Positions 54,627-63,887 are shown, counted from the first letter of the stretch. The stretch is DNA of 64,000 nucleotides from Streptomyces sp. CGMCC 4.7035 (GCF_031583065.1 NZ_CP134053.1:372001-436000), one strand, 5' to 3'. Program-made: numbers and translations. Notes: generated from the sequence alone by a model not told the origin.

Positions 54627-56039
54627 TCAGTGGTGGAAACTCGTGGCCGCCTCCTTGTCCCGGGTCACCGGGTGCGACTGCCGTCGCAGGTCGGGCAGTA
54701 CGCGGGTCAGATCCTCGACGAACAGATCGGCGAGGTCCGTGGAGAAGCCGTTGCGGCACACGACCCGCAGAACGGACAGGTCCTGGCGGTTGGCCGGGAA
54801 GGTGTAGGCGGGCACCAGCCAGCCGAACTCGCGCAGGCGCCGCGAGACGTCGAAGACGTCGTACGCCGTCACGTCCGGCGCTGTCGTGAAGGCGAAGACC
54901 GGCAACTCGTTGCCTCTGGTGAGGAGTTGGAAGTCACCCAGAGCCTCGACCCGCTCGGCGAGGCCCCGTGCCACGTTCCGCGTCGTCTGCTGGACGGCTC
55001 GGTAGCCTTCCCGGCCCAGCCGCAGGAACGTGTAGTACTGGGCGACGACCTGGGCGCCGGGCCGGGAGAAGTTGAGGGCGAAGGTCGGCATCTCGCCACC
55101 CAGGTAGTTGACCCGGAAGATGAGTTCCTCGGGGAGAGCCTCCTTGTCGCGCCACAGCGCCCAGCCCACCCCCGGGTAGACCAGCCCGTACTTGTGGCCG
55201 GAGGTGTTGATCGACGCGACCCGCGGCAGCCGGAAGTCCCACACCAGGTACTCGTCGAGGAAGGGCGCGACCATGGCCCCGGAGGCGCCGTCCACATGCA
55301 CGGGGATGTCCAGGCCCGTGCGCTCCTGAAGGTCGTCCAGGGCCGCGCACAGCTCGGCGATCGGCTCGTACGATCCGTCGAACGTGGACCCCAGGATGCC
55401 GACGACCCCGATGGTGTTCTCGTCGCACAGCTCGGCGGCGGCCTGCGGGTCCAGGTGGAAACGGTCGCCCTCCATGGGTACTTGGCGGGCCTCGACCTCC
55501 CAGAAGTTGCAGAACTTCTCCCAGCAGACCTGTACGTTCACCCCCATGACCAGGTTCGGGCGCGCCTCCCTGGACGGGTAGCGGTCAGCGTTGCGCCGGG
55601 CCCAGCGTCGCTTCAGCGCCATCCCGGCGAGCATGCAGGCCTCGCTCGAACCGGTCGTCGAACAGCCCACCGTGGCCTCGCGATCCGGCGCGTTCCACAG
55701 GTTGGCGAGCATCGCCACGCAGCGGCGCTCCAGTTCGGCGGTGCGTGGGTACTCGTCCTTGTCGATCATGTTCTTGTCGCGGCACTCGTTCATCAGCACT
55801 CCGGCCTGGGGCTCCATCCAGGTGGTGACGAAGGTGGCGAGGTTCAGCCGTGAGTTGCCGTCCAGCATCAGTTCGTCGTGGACCAGCTGGTACGCGGTCG
55901 TGGGCAGCATCGGTCCCGTGGGCAGCCGGTGCCTGGGCGGCGCCTCCGTCATCTCGACGACCGGATTCGCCTCCCCGTAGAAGGGGTTCATGGAACGGGG
56001 GCGCTCGTCGGGCTTCCCCGGGCCTGTGTGGAGCGGCAT
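54627..56039 (-). CDS. gadB: Glutamate decarboxylase
   Basis: 470 residues. PLP-dependent group II decarboxylase: TTGSSEACMLAGMALK, VHVDGASGAMVAPF and the PLP lysine Lys283 in INTSGHKYGLVYPGVGW. It converts glutamate to GABA, consuming a proton. The C-terminus ends SFHH, which resembles the terminal His segment that closes the active site of E. coli GadB at neutral pH. The ATG is preceded by GGGAG. The gene is downstream of a ClC-family channel gene on the same strand, a pairing that suggests acid tolerance. No gadC antiporter is in the window. Confidence 0.95.
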   Translation of the reverse strand: MPLHTGPGKPDERPRSMNPFYGEANPVVEMTEAPPRHRLPTGPMLPTTAYQLVHDELMLDGNSRLNLATFVTTWMEPQAGVLMNECRDKNMIDKDEYPRTAELERRCVAMLANLWNAPDREATVGCSTTGSSEACMLAGMALKRRWARRNADRYPSREARPNLVMGVNVQVCWEKFCNFWEVEARQVPMEGDRFHLDPQAAAELCDENTIGVVGILGSTFDGSYEPIAELCAALDDLQERTGLDIPVHVDGASGAMVAPFLDEYLVWDFRLPRVASINTSGHKYGLVYPGVGWALWRDKEALPEELIFRVNYLGGEMPTFALNFSRPGAQVVAQYYTFLRLGREGYRAVQQTTRNVARGLAERVEALGDFQLLTRGNELPVFAFTTAPDVTAYDVFDVSRRLREFGWLVPAYTFPANRQDLSVLRVVCRNGFSTDLADLFVEDLTRVLPDLRRQSHPVTRDKEAATSFHH

Positions 56040-56078
56040 GGTGTCTTGTCTCCCATCGCATCGGCGGCGCGCGGCTAT

Positions 56079-56172
56079 TGGTTCATCGGATCCAGAGGCT
56101 CTGCTGGTTCATCGGATCCGCGGGTCCTGCTGGTTCACCGGTCCAGGGGTCCTGCTGGTTCATCGGTTCCCT
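56079..56172. repeat. 25-26-bp tandem repeat, four units
   Basis: Units begin TGGTTCATCGG at 56079, 56105, 56131 (TGGTTCACCGG) and 56156, in the gap between the ClC-family gene and gadB. Confidence 0.85.
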
Positions 56173-56192
56173 CGGAGTTCGGTTCCTCACCG

Positions 56193-57479
56193 TCAACGGA
56201 CCGCGGTTCCGTCCTCGCGCAGCTGCATCTGGGGGCGGCCCGTGACCAGCAGCCAGGCCGGAAGGGACGCGACGCAGAGCAGAGCCGTGAGCCCCGGGGA
56301 GGGCACCAGCACCGCGGCCGTGAACAGGCTCACCCAGCCGTGCCGGGTGACCGCGAGGAGCAGGCCCAGCACACCCGAGGTGACACCGAGCGCCGGATGC
56401 ACGGCGGGAACGAGCGCGTGCGCGCACAGCCCGAGCGCGGCGCCGATGAACACGGACGGGAAGATCCGCCCGCCCCGGAACCCGCAGGACGCGGCGACCA
56501 GCAGAGCCGCGAGCTTCACCACGGCCATCGTCGCGAACTGTCCGGCCGACCAGCCGTCCGGATCCCGCGCCAGCGCCGCGACCTCGTCGAGCCCTTTGAA
56601 GAGCGTCAGACGGCCGCCGACGGCCGCCAGGAGCCCCAGGACGAGTCCGCCGGCGGGAAGAGCCACCATCGGGTGCCGCAGGCGGATGAAGACGCGGTGG
56701 ACGTACGGGAAGGCGTACACCGCCGTCATCCCGAGCAGCGCGCTCGCGGAGGCGACCGCCGGCGCGGCCAGCAGGTCGCCCCAGCCGGGCCGGCCGTAGA
56801 CGGGCAGATCCAGGTCGAGGTTCGGCCGGGCCACCAACGTGGTGGTCAGCGCACCCGCGGCGGCCGCGATCAGCGGTCCGAAGACGTTGTCCCACAGCGG
56901 GCCCCTGACCTGTTGACCGACCAGCGCCTCGGAGAGCAGCAGCGCCGCCGCGACGGGCGTCCCGAACAGCGCGCCGATCGTCGCCGCCTCGGCCAGCGCC
57001 ACCCATACGCCGCCGGGCAGCCCGGGAACGAACCGGCGGCCCAGCCAGAACGCCAGCGCGGCGTTGGCCACGATGACCGGGTTCTCCGGCCCCAGACTCG
57101 GACCGCCGGCCAGCACCAGCACGGCCGCCACCAGCAGGCCGGGCACGACGGCGGGCGACAGCGGGGTCGTCACGGCCAGCCCGAGGGTCGCCGGATCGGG
57201 ACCCGCGTGCCCCGGTGCCTTCCAGACCACCAGACCGACCAGGACGCCCGTCGCGGTGAGCATGACGAGCATCCAGAGCACGGAGTAGCGGCCGACGCCC
57301 AGCGCGTCGGGCAGGTCCCGCCACAGGACGTGCTGGAGACGTACGGCGAGCCCGCTCACCCCGACGAGGAGCAGACTGGCCCCGGCGCCGACGAAGAGTG
57401 CGGGGAGGACCAACGGCAGCAGACCCCGCGCGGGGGTCGCCGGGGTGGCGGCTGCCTCCTGCGCGGTGTCCTGGGCCAC
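56193..57479 (-). CDS. ClC-family ion channel/transporter (YfeO-like)
   Basis: 428 residues from GTG 57479. About ten hydrophobic helices. The GGPSLGPENPVIV segment sits where ClC proteins carry the gating Glu motif, and CGFRGGRIFPSVFIG matches the GxFxP anion-site motif. Closest in style to the YfeO branch of the ClC superfamily. In enteric bacteria ClC exchangers balance charge during glutamate-dependent acid resistance, and here gadB lies directly downstream. Confidence 0.85.
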   Translation of the reverse strand: MAQDTAQEAAATPATPARGLLPLVLPALFVGAGASLLLVGVSGLAVRLQHVLWRDLPDALGVGRYSVLWMLVMLTATGVLVGLVVWKAPGHAGPDPATLGLAVTTPLSPAVVPGLLVAAVLVLAGGPSLGPENPVIVANAALAFWLGRRFVPGLPGGVWVALAEAATIGALFGTPVAAALLLSEALVGQQVRGPLWDNVFGPLIAAAAGALTTTLVARPNLDLDLPVYGRPGWGDLLAAPAVASASALLGMTAVYAFPYVHRVFIRLRHPMVALPAGGLVLGLLAAVGGRLTLFKGLDEVAALARDPDGWSAGQFATMAVVKLAALLVAASCGFRGGRIFPSVFIGAALGLCAHALVPAVHPALGVTSGVLGLLLAVTRHGWVSLFTAAVLVPSPGLTALLCVASLPAWLLVTGRPQMQLREDGTAVR

Positions 57480-57540
57480 GGGCTCACCATAAACGGACCA
57501 AGCAGACGAAACCGGCGCAACATCCGGAAGGAGAACGGGC

Positions 57541-57571
57541 TTGCACCTCACGTCGCGTGAGGGCGCAGCGT
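57541..57571 (+). promoter_or_regulatory. tipA-type promoter with MerR operator
   Basis: TTGCAC at 57541 and CAGCGT at 57566 are separated by a 19-bp spacer, the length typical of MerR-activated promoters. The spacer region holds the perfect arms of CCTCACGTCGCGTGAGG (57546-57562). The sequence closely resembles, from memory, the thiostrepton-inducible tipA promoter of Streptomyces lividans. Confidence 0.85.
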
Positions 57572-57597
57572 GGAGGCGTACCGAGAAGGGAGCGGAA

Positions 57598-58065
57598 GTG
57601 AGCTACTCCGTGGGACAGGTCGCCGGTTTCGCCGGGGTCACGGTGCGCACGCTGCACCACTACGACGACATCGGCCTGCTCGTCCCGAGCGAGCGCAGCC
57701 ACGCGGGCCACCGTCGCTACAACGACGCCGACCTCGACCGACTGCAGCAGATCCTCTTCTACCGGGAGCTCGGCTTCGCGCTCGACGAGGTCGCCGCCCT
57801 GCTCGACGACCCGGAGGCGGACCCGCGCGCGCATCTGCGCCGCCAGCACGAGCTGCTGACCGCCCGGATCGAGAAGTTGCAGAAGATGGCGGCGGCCGTG
57901 GAGCACGCCATGGAGGCACGCAAGATGGGCATCAACCTCACGCCCGAGGAGAAGTTCGAGGTCTTCGGTGACAAGGACCCCGAGCAGTACGCCGAGGAGG
58001 CGGAGCAGCTGGCGGATGTTGTCGAATTTCCGTGCGAAGCTCCACTCCTCCGAGGGGGGAACTAG
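57598..58065 (+). CDS. tipA: TipA-like MerR regulator lacking the drug-binding domain
   Basis: 155 residues from GTG 57598 with AAGGGAGCGG upstream. It has the N-terminal MerR helix-turn-helix (SYSVGQVAGFAGVTVRTLHHYDDIGLL), wing and dimerising coiled coil (LRRQHELLTARIEKLQKMAAAVE). The match to TipAL continues through GINLTPEEKFEVFGDKDPEQYAEEAEQ and then stops: the remaining 26 or so residues are unrelated and the thiopeptide-binding TipAS domain is missing. Full TipAL is about 253 residues. It may now act as a drug-blind regulator of its own promoter. Confidence 0.9.
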   Translation: MSYSVGQVAGFAGVTVRTLHHYDDIGLLVPSERSHAGHRRYNDADLDRLQQILFYRELGFALDEVAALLDDPEADPRAHLRRQHELLTARIEKLQKMAAAVEHAMEARKMGINLTPEEKFEVFGDKDPEQYAEEAEQLADVVEFPCEAPLLRGGN

Positions 58066-58118
58066 AGCTGTTCTATGCGTAAGGCCTGGAAGCAGGTGCA
58101 TCCGCCGCTATGGTCGAC

Positions 58119-58129
58119 TTGTCTGACAA
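58119..58129. promoter_or_regulatory. Small GntR-like palindrome
   Basis: TTGTCTGACAA is a perfect 5-bp inverted repeat of the type bound by GntR-family regulators. It lies in the 166-base gap after the truncated tipA, with no GntR gene nearby. Confidence 0.25.
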
Positions 58130-58231
58130 CGCGGTTGGTGGACCTACCGCCGGGCGGGCGGGAAGTGACGCCTGCGGAGGCCCATGTAAGGCCAGCGGGC
58201 GCCCCTTACCTGAGTGCCTCAGTCATGTGCC

Positions 58232-58597
58232 CTACTCCCGGGCCAGGACCACCGCCGTCCCGTACGCGCACACCTCCGTGCCCACGTCCGCCTGCTCCGT
58301 CACGTCGAAGCGGAACGCCAGCACGCCGTTCGCGCCACGCGCGCGTGCCTGGTCGACGAGCCGGTCCATGGCCTGGTTGCGGGTCTGCACGAGCGTCTTG
58401 GTGAGTCCCTTCAGCTCGCCGCCGATCATCGACTTCAGGCCCGCGCCGATCTGGCTGCCCAGATGGCGCGAGCGCACGGTGAGACCGAAGACCTCGCCGA
58501 GGATCTGCACGACGCGGTATCCGGGCACGTCGTTCGTCGTCACGACCAGCACGTCCGCACGGGGCCCCTGGCCGCCGCCGTACTCTTCGATGCCCAT
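58232..58597 (-). CDS. YbjQ/DUF74 family protein
   Basis: 121 residues: VLVVTTNDVPGYRVVQILGEVFGLTVRSRHLG, then LVQTRNQAMDRLVDQARARGANGVLAFRFD, ending in a small beta strand. This is the YbjQ family, pentameric small proteins annotated as possible heavy-metal-binding. The function is not established. Confidence 0.88.
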   Translation of the reverse strand: MGIEEYGGGQGPRADVLVVTTNDVPGYRVVQILGEVFGLTVRSRHLGSQIGAGLKSMIGGELKGLTKTLVQTRNQAMDRLVDQARARGANGVLAFRFDVTEQADVGTEVCAYGTAVVLARE

Positions 58598-58755
58598 GGG
58601 TCACAGCTTCCCCTCAGTCCGCGCACAGTGCATCCCGCGGACACCGGTGGAACCTGGTGGTGACACTGTGCGTTGATAGCTTTGTCCGGCCACTGCGTAC
58701 GTGTCGGCAGCCTCAGGACGCCGTACGTCCCCTCACCCTTCAGGAGCCCGGAACC

Positions 58756-59748
58756 GTGATGACGCTTGCCCTCGGACCGAGCTGGCTGGATCCGAACCAC
58801 CTGCTGGACACCTTCGGAATCTGGGGCCTGCTCCTCGTCGTCTTCGCCGAGTCCGGTCTGCTCATCGGCTTCTTCCTCCCGGGTGACTCGCTGCTGTTCA
58901 CCTGCGGCCTGCTGATCACGTCGAACAAGCTCGACTTCCCGCTGTGGGCGGCCATCGCCCTGATCTGCGCCGCCGCGATCCTGGGCGACCAGACGGGTTA
59001 CATGTTCGGCAAGAAGGTCGGCCCCTCGCTCTTCAACCGGCCGGACTCCCGCCTCTTCAAGCAGGAGAACGTCACCAAGGCCCACGAGTTCTTCGAGAAG
59101 TACGGCCCGAAGTCCCTGGTCCTGGCCCGCTTCGTGCCCATCGTGCGCACGTTCACGCCGATCATCGCCGGCGTCAGCGGCATGAAGTACCGCTCGTTCC
59201 TGACCTTCAACGTCATCGGCGGCGTCCTGTGGGGCGCGGGCGTGACCCTGCTGGGCTCCTGGCTGGGCAACATCGCGTTCGTCAACAAGAACATCGAGGC
59301 GATCCTGATCCTGATCGTCCTCGTCTCGGTGATCCCGATCATCATCGAGTTCCTGCGGGCGCGCTCCCAGGCCAAGAAGAACCCGCCGCAGGCCCCGGCC
59401 CAGCAGCAGCCGTCCTTCCAGCAGCAGCCGCCCTTCCAGCAGCAGCCCCCGGTCATGGACGACGCGACGACCCAGCTGCGCCGTGTGGCGTCGGCCCACC
59501 AGGACCAGAACCACCAGGGCCAGGCGTACGGCAACGAGGGCCAGGCGTACCCGCAGGAGCACCAGCAGTACGGCTCGCACCAGGGCGGCTACGACGAGTA
59601 CTACGGCCAGTCCCAGCAGCCCTACGGCCAGCAGCAGTACCCCCAGGGCTACCCGCAGCCGCAGCAGCCGTACGGCGGCGACCAGGACTACCAGCAGCCC
59701 GCACAGCCCCAGCAGCCGCAGCAGTACCCCTACGGTCAGGGCTACTAG
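58756..59748 (+). CDS. DedA-family membrane protein with Gln/Tyr-rich tail
   Basis: About 330 residues from GTG 58756 (AGGAG upstream) or ATG 58759. The DedA/VTT core holds ESGLLIGFFLPGDSLLFTCGLL, GDQTGYMFGKKVG and ARFVPIVRTFTPIIAGVSGM, the motifs of undecaprenyl-phosphate and phospholipid flippases. The last 110 residues form a low-complexity cytoplasmic tail of Gln, Tyr, Pro and Gly repeats (QQPYGQQQYPQGYPQPQQ). It converges with the ThrE-type exporter gene, 13 bases away. Confidence 0.92.
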   Translation: MMTLALGPSWLDPNHLLDTFGIWGLLLVVFAESGLLIGFFLPGDSLLFTCGLLITSNKLDFPLWAAIALICAAAILGDQTGYMFGKKVGPSLFNRPDSRLFKQENVTKAHEFFEKYGPKSLVLARFVPIVRTFTPIIAGVSGMKYRSFLTFNVIGGVLWGAGVTLLGSWLGNIAFVNKNIEAILILIVLVSVIPIIIEFLRARSQAKKNPPQAPAQQQPSFQQQPPFQQQPPVMDDATTQLRRVASAHQDQNHQGQAYGNEGQAYPQEHQQYGSHQGGYDEYYGQSQQPYGQQQYPQGYPQPQQPYGGDQDYQQPAQPQQPQQYPYGQGY

Positions 59749-59761
59749 CCGACCCCGGCGC

Positions 59762-61519
59762 TCAGAACCCCCGGGTCCGCTTGGCCGCCCGCCGCCCCCC
59801 GGCGGAGCCGACCCGCAGGAACAGCCGCGAGATCTCCGACCCCAGGTTCACCCCGATCGCGATGGCCATGGCGAGCGAGGCGGCCTTGGCCAGCGACACC
59901 AGGCCCTTGTCGACGTTGTTCTGAGCGATCGACAGCAGCCCGAAGTACGTGGCGGAACCGGGCAGCAGCGGCCCGATCGCGGCTGTCGTGTACGGCAGCG
60001 CGGACGCGAACCGGAAGCGCGACAGCAACTGTCCGAACAGGCCCACCAGGCCCGCTGCGACGGCCGTCGAGGCGACCGGCGAGATGCCGGCCTGGTAGTG
60101 CAGGGCGCCGTACACGCTCCAGGCGACGCCCCCGGTGAGGGTCACCCACAGCACAGTGGACTGTTCCTGCTGGAGCAGCACCGCGAAGGTCAGCGACAGG
60201 AGCATCGACGCGACGATCTGCACGACCGGCTGCTCGGCGAGGTTCAGCGCCGCGTCCGGGTTGAGCTGGGCGCCCAGCTTGACGCCGAAGTACAGGACCA
60301 CCAGGACGCCGATGACGATGCCGACGAACAGGTACATGACCTCCAGCAGGCGCGCCGCCGCGGTGATGTAGAAGCCGGTCAGCCCGTCCTGCACGCCCGC
60401 CACCAGCGCCCGTCCGGGCAGCAGCGCGAACAGTCCACCGGTGATCACCGCGGACGCCTCCACGTCCACGTGCGCGACCGTCAGCGCGACGCCGATCGCG
60501 GCCGGGGGCATCGCGGCCACCGTGAACTGGTAGAACTCGGGCAGCCCGCGCCCGGCGCACAGCCACGCCAACCGGTCGCCGAGCATCGCGCCGAGCGCGG
60601 CGGCGACGAAGACGACGAGGTCACCGCCGACGAGCACGGAGGCGGCACCGGCGAGCAGCCCGCTCGCCCCGGTGAGCGCCCAGCCGGGGTAGGGGTGCCG
60701 GTTGCGGCGGATCTCGGCCAGCCGCCGGTAGGCCTCCTCCAGCGAGATCGCGGTCTCCGGGTCGCTGAGGTCGGCCACGAGCCGGTACACGGCCGCCAGG
60801 CGCGTGTAGTCGGTGCCGCGGCGGCGTACCGTCCGCGAGGCCGACACGGGGTCGTCCACCAGGGACGGCTGGTACGAGATCGACAGCAGCGTGAAGGTGA
60901 CGGTCGGCTCGCAGCGGTCGAGGCCGTAGGACCGGCACACCGCGAACATGGCCGCCTCCACGTCCTCGGCGCCCTCGCCCCCCGCCAGCAGCAGTTCGCC
61001 GATGCGGAGGGTCAGGTCGAGCACGCGCGGTACGGCGGGGCCGGACTCGCCGGTCTTCTGTACGGGCTCCGGTGCGGGGCGCTCGGTCACCGGCATGCGC
61101 AGCATGGTGCGCATCCGGTCCTGCCAGGGCGCCTCGTCGGCCAGCCGGACCGCGGGGAACCCGGAGGCCGGCGTGAAGGCCGGCGGGGCGTCTGCGGCGG
61201 TGTACGTACTCGGCGGGCTGAAGGCCGACCCTTCCGGCCCGTCGGGCGGCTGCGGGACCGCCAGCCCCTTCGGGACGGCGAACTCGGACGTCGTCTCGGA
61301 CTCGGCACCCGCCGCCGCGGGCACATCGAGCCCTTCGGGGACGGCGAACTCGGAGGTCGTGGACGACTCGGTGCCGCCTGCCCGAGGCCCGGCGAGGGCT
61401 TCGGGAACGGCGGACCGGGAGGTCGTGGCGGACTGGCTCCCGCCGCGCCCCGCGGGCGCGAACGCACCCCTCGCCTCGTCCGACCGCGGCTTGCGGTCCT
61501 CCGCGTCCGGTTCCGCCAC
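59762..61519 (-). CDS. Threonine/serine exporter (ThrE-like)
   Basis: 585 residues. The disordered N-terminal 180 residues contain repeated TTSEFAVPEGL-like units. The ThrE cytosolic domain at about 185-310 (LTLRIGELLLAGGEGAEDVEAAMFAVCRSYGLDRCEPTV split) is followed by ten hydrophobic helices to the C-terminus. Homologues export L-threonine and L-serine, as in Corynebacterium ThrE. A strong hairpin separates it from the upstream ppa gene. Confidence 0.88.
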   Translation of the reverse strand: MAEPDAEDRKPRSDEARGAFAPAGRGGSQSATTSRSAVPEALAGPRAGGTESSTTSEFAVPEGLDVPAAAGAESETTSEFAVPKGLAVPQPPDGPEGSAFSPPSTYTAADAPPAFTPASGFPAVRLADEAPWQDRMRTMLRMPVTERPAPEPVQKTGESGPAVPRVLDLTLRIGELLLAGGEGAEDVEAAMFAVCRSYGLDRCEPTVTFTLLSISYQPSLVDDPVSASRTVRRRGTDYTRLAAVYRLVADLSDPETAISLEEAYRRLAEIRRNRHPYPGWALTGASGLLAGAASVLVGGDLVVFVAAALGAMLGDRLAWLCAGRGLPEFYQFTVAAMPPAAIGVALTVAHVDVEASAVITGGLFALLPGRALVAGVQDGLTGFYITAAARLLEVMYLFVGIVIGVLVVLYFGVKLGAQLNPDAALNLAEQPVVQIVASMLLSLTFAVLLQQEQSTVLWVTLTGGVAWSVYGALHYQAGISPVASTAVAAGLVGLFGQLLSRFRFASALPYTTAAIGPLLPGSATYFGLLSIAQNNVDKGLVSLAKAASLAMAIAIGVNLGSEISRLFLRVGSAGGRRAAKRTRGF

Positions 61520-61602
61520 CAGTCTCCGCCTTGCCCTTCGTGCGCGTGTCCCCCGTACGTACCTCCCGTACGTCTCAGTATGCGCACCGGCACAAGAAGA
61601 AC

Positions 61603-61635
61603 GGGCCGCGTCACCCCGTAGGGGTCACGCGGCCC
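61603..61635 (-). terminator. Hairpin after ppa
   Basis: 15-bp stem with one mismatch (GGGCCGCGTCACCCC / GGGGTCACGCGGCCC) and a 3-base loop, 20 bases past the pyrophosphatase stop. Confidence 0.7.
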
Positions 61636-61654
61636 GCGTGGAGACAGGGCGAGA

Positions 61655-62146
61655 TCAGTGGCCGCCCTGCTCCTTGAAGCGCTTGTAGGAACGCTCGATC
61701 TCGATCTCCGCGTCCGTGCGGCCGACCCAGTTGGCGCCCTCGACCGACTTGCCGGGCTCCAGGTCCTTGTAGACCTCGAAGAAGTGCTGGATCTCCAGGC
61801 GGTCGAACTCGGAGACGTGGTGGATGTCGCGCAGGTGCTCCACACGCGGGTCCGTCGCCGGCACGCACAGCAGCTTGTCGTCGCCGCCGGCCTCGTCCGT
61901 CATGCGGAACATGCCGATCGCCCGGCACCGGATGAGGCAGCCGGGGAAGGTCGGCTCGTCCAGGATGACCAGCGCGTCCAGCGGGTCGCCGTCCTCGCCG
62001 AGGGTGTTCTCGACGAAGCCGTAGTCGGTCGGGTAGGCGGTCGAGGTGAAGAGGCGACGGTCCAGGCGGATCCGACCGGTCTCGTGGTCCACCTCGTACT
62101 TGTTCCGCGAACCCTTCGGGATCTCGATCGTGACGTCGAACTCCAC
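61655..62146 (-). CDS. ppa: Inorganic pyrophosphatase
   Basis: 163 residues from GTG 62146, with GGAGGAGC upstream. Family I enzyme that hydrolyses pyrophosphate. The metal- and phosphate-binding motifs are intact: [37 protein letters not shown] (Asp triad) and [27 protein letters not shown] split by a short turn. An upstream in-frame ATG at 62170 would add 8 residues not seen in typical homologues. It is divergent from dacB. Confidence 0.97.
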   Translation of the reverse strand: MEFDVTIEIPKGSRNKYEVDHETGRIRLDRRLFTSTAYPTDYGFVENTLGEDGDPLDALVILDEPTFPGCLIRCRAIGMFRMTDEAGGDDKLLCVPATDPRVEHLRDIHHVSEFDRLEIQHFFEVYKDLEPGKSVEGANWVGRTDAEIEIERSYKRFKEQGGH

Positions 62147-62225
62147 CGGTGGCTCCTCCATGATCAGCACATAGTTCTGGTGATTAAGTGTCCCTCACGC
62201 AGGTGTGTGATCGCGAAAGGGGCTG

Positions 62226-63887
62226 GTGATCGTGCCCGAGCTGAGGCCTTGGCGAGCCGCGAGACCGCATGTGGTGCGGATCGTACGGGCCGTGAAACCC
62301 CGCCTCGCGCGCGTGGCCCGAGTCGTGAAACCCCGCGCGGCACGGATCACCGTGGCCCTGGGACCACGCGCCGCACAGCTCACCGAGATGGTGAAACCGC
62401 ACGTCACGCGGGTCGCGCACGCCGTGCGCCCACGCTCCGGGAGGCTCACCGCCCCACAGCTGACGGCTGTCGCCGCCACCATGGGCCTGGCGCTCGCGGC
62501 CGGGGCCGCGACCGCCGCCGGTCCCTGGGACTCCTCGGGTCAGCGTACGGCCGAGCGTGATCGGGCCGCCGCATGGGGTCGCGAGGGTGGCGCAGATCAC
62601 GGAGGCGACTCCGGTACGACGGCCGAGGCACCGGCGCCCGCGCCGAGCGCCGCGTCCGTGCTGACCGGCCTCGGCGGGGCCACGAGCACCACCAAGTCCG
62701 CGGCGTTCGGGCCGAACCTGACCGCCGTCCTCGACAAGGCCCTGGCCGACGGCTCCCTCGGCGCCCGGCGCACCGCCGTCGTCGTCGACGTGGCCACCGG
62801 CAAACGTCTGTACGGCAAGGGCGCGGACGACGCGCTCACCCCCGCCTCCACCACGAAGATCGCCACGGCCGTCGCCGTGCTCTCCGCGGCCGGTGCCGAC
62901 CACCGTCTCACCACACGCGCGGTCCTGGAGCCCGGCACCGGCAAAGTCGTTCTCGTGGGCGGCGGTGACCCGACCCTGACCGCCCGTGCGAAGGCCGACA
63001 GCTGGGCGAGCCTGCGCACCCTCGCCGACAGGACCGCCGCCGCCCTGAAGAAGCGCCACCTGGACCGGGTGGCGCTGTCATACGACACGTCACTGTTCAC
63101 GGGCGAGGAGCTGCACCCCATCGGCGTCAACGACAACCTCGCCCGCGTCACCGCGCTGATGGCGGACGAGGGCCGCACGGACGACTCCACGAGCGGGCCG
63201 GTACGGCGCGGTACGGACCCGGCGGCGGACACGGCCCGGACCTTCGGCAACCTGCTGCGCGCCCACGGCATCCGGACCACGGCTCCCGGTGCCTCCTCCT
63301 CGAAGGCGACGCCCGGCGCGCAGACCCTGGCCTCGGTCCAGTCGCCGCCCCTGTCCGCGATCGTGGAGCGGATGCTGACCAACAGCGACAACGACATCGC
63401 CGAGGCCCTCGCCCGCCAGACCGCGCTCGCCACCGGCGGGGAGCCGAGCTTCGAAGGCGGCGGCGCCGCGGTCGCCGACCAGCTGAGGAAGCTCGGACTC
63501 CCGCTCGCGGGCGGGCGGTTCGACGACGGCAGCGGCCTGGACCGCGACGACAAGCTGACGGCGGACCTGCTGACGGCCCTGCTGGTCACGGCCGGCTCCG
63601 CCGCCCACCCCGAACTGCGTCCCGTCCTGACGGGCCTTCCGGTGGCCGGTTTCACGGGCACCCTCAGCGACCGCTACGCGGGCGACGCGGAGCGCTCGGG
63701 CATTGGCGTCGTACGGGCCAAGACCGGCTCCCTGACCGGCGTCAACACGCTCGCCGGGACGGTGGTCGACACCGACGGCCGCCTGCTGGCCTTCGCCTTC
63801 CTGACGGACGGCTCGATGGACCGGACGGCGGCCAGGGCGGCGCTGGACCGCACGGCGGCCATCCTGGCGGCCTGCGGCTGCCGATAG
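62226..63887 (+). CDS. dacB: D-alanyl-D-alanine carboxypeptidase/endopeptidase (PBP4-type)
   Basis: 553 residues. A basic, repeat-like cytoplasmic N-terminus (three RIV/RVA-type units with VKPR or VKPH) precedes one membrane segment (VAATMGLALAAGAATAAG). The outer class C penicillin-binding domain has SxxK near Ser208 (ASTTK), SxN in NSDND, and KTG in AKTGSLTGVNT. It trims or cleaves peptidoglycan cross-links. The order ppa - dacB - zinc metalloprotease is the usual Streptomyces arrangement. Confidence 0.92.
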   Translation: MIVPELRPWRAARPHVVRIVRAVKPRLARVARVVKPRAARITVALGPRAAQLTEMVKPHVTRVAHAVRPRSGRLTAPQLTAVAATMGLALAAGAATAAGPWDSSGQRTAERDRAAAWGREGGADHGGDSGTTAEAPAPAPSAASVLTGLGGATSTTKSAAFGPNLTAVLDKALADGSLGARRTAVVVDVATGKRLYGKGADDALTPASTTKIATAVAVLSAAGADHRLTTRAVLEPGTGKVVLVGGGDPTLTARAKADSWASLRTLADRTAAALKKRHLDRVALSYDTSLFTGEELHPIGVNDNLARVTALMADEGRTDDSTSGPVRRGTDPAADTARTFGNLLRAHGIRTTAPGASSSKATPGAQTLASVQSPPLSAIVERMLTNSDNDIAEALARQTALATGGEPSFEGGGAAVADQLRKLGLPLAGGRFDDGSGLDRDDKLTADLLTALLVTAGSAAHPELRPVLTGLPVAGFTGTLSDRYAGDAERSGIGVVRAKTGSLTGVNTLAGTVVDTDGRLLAFAFLTDGSMDRTAARAALDRTAAILAACGCR

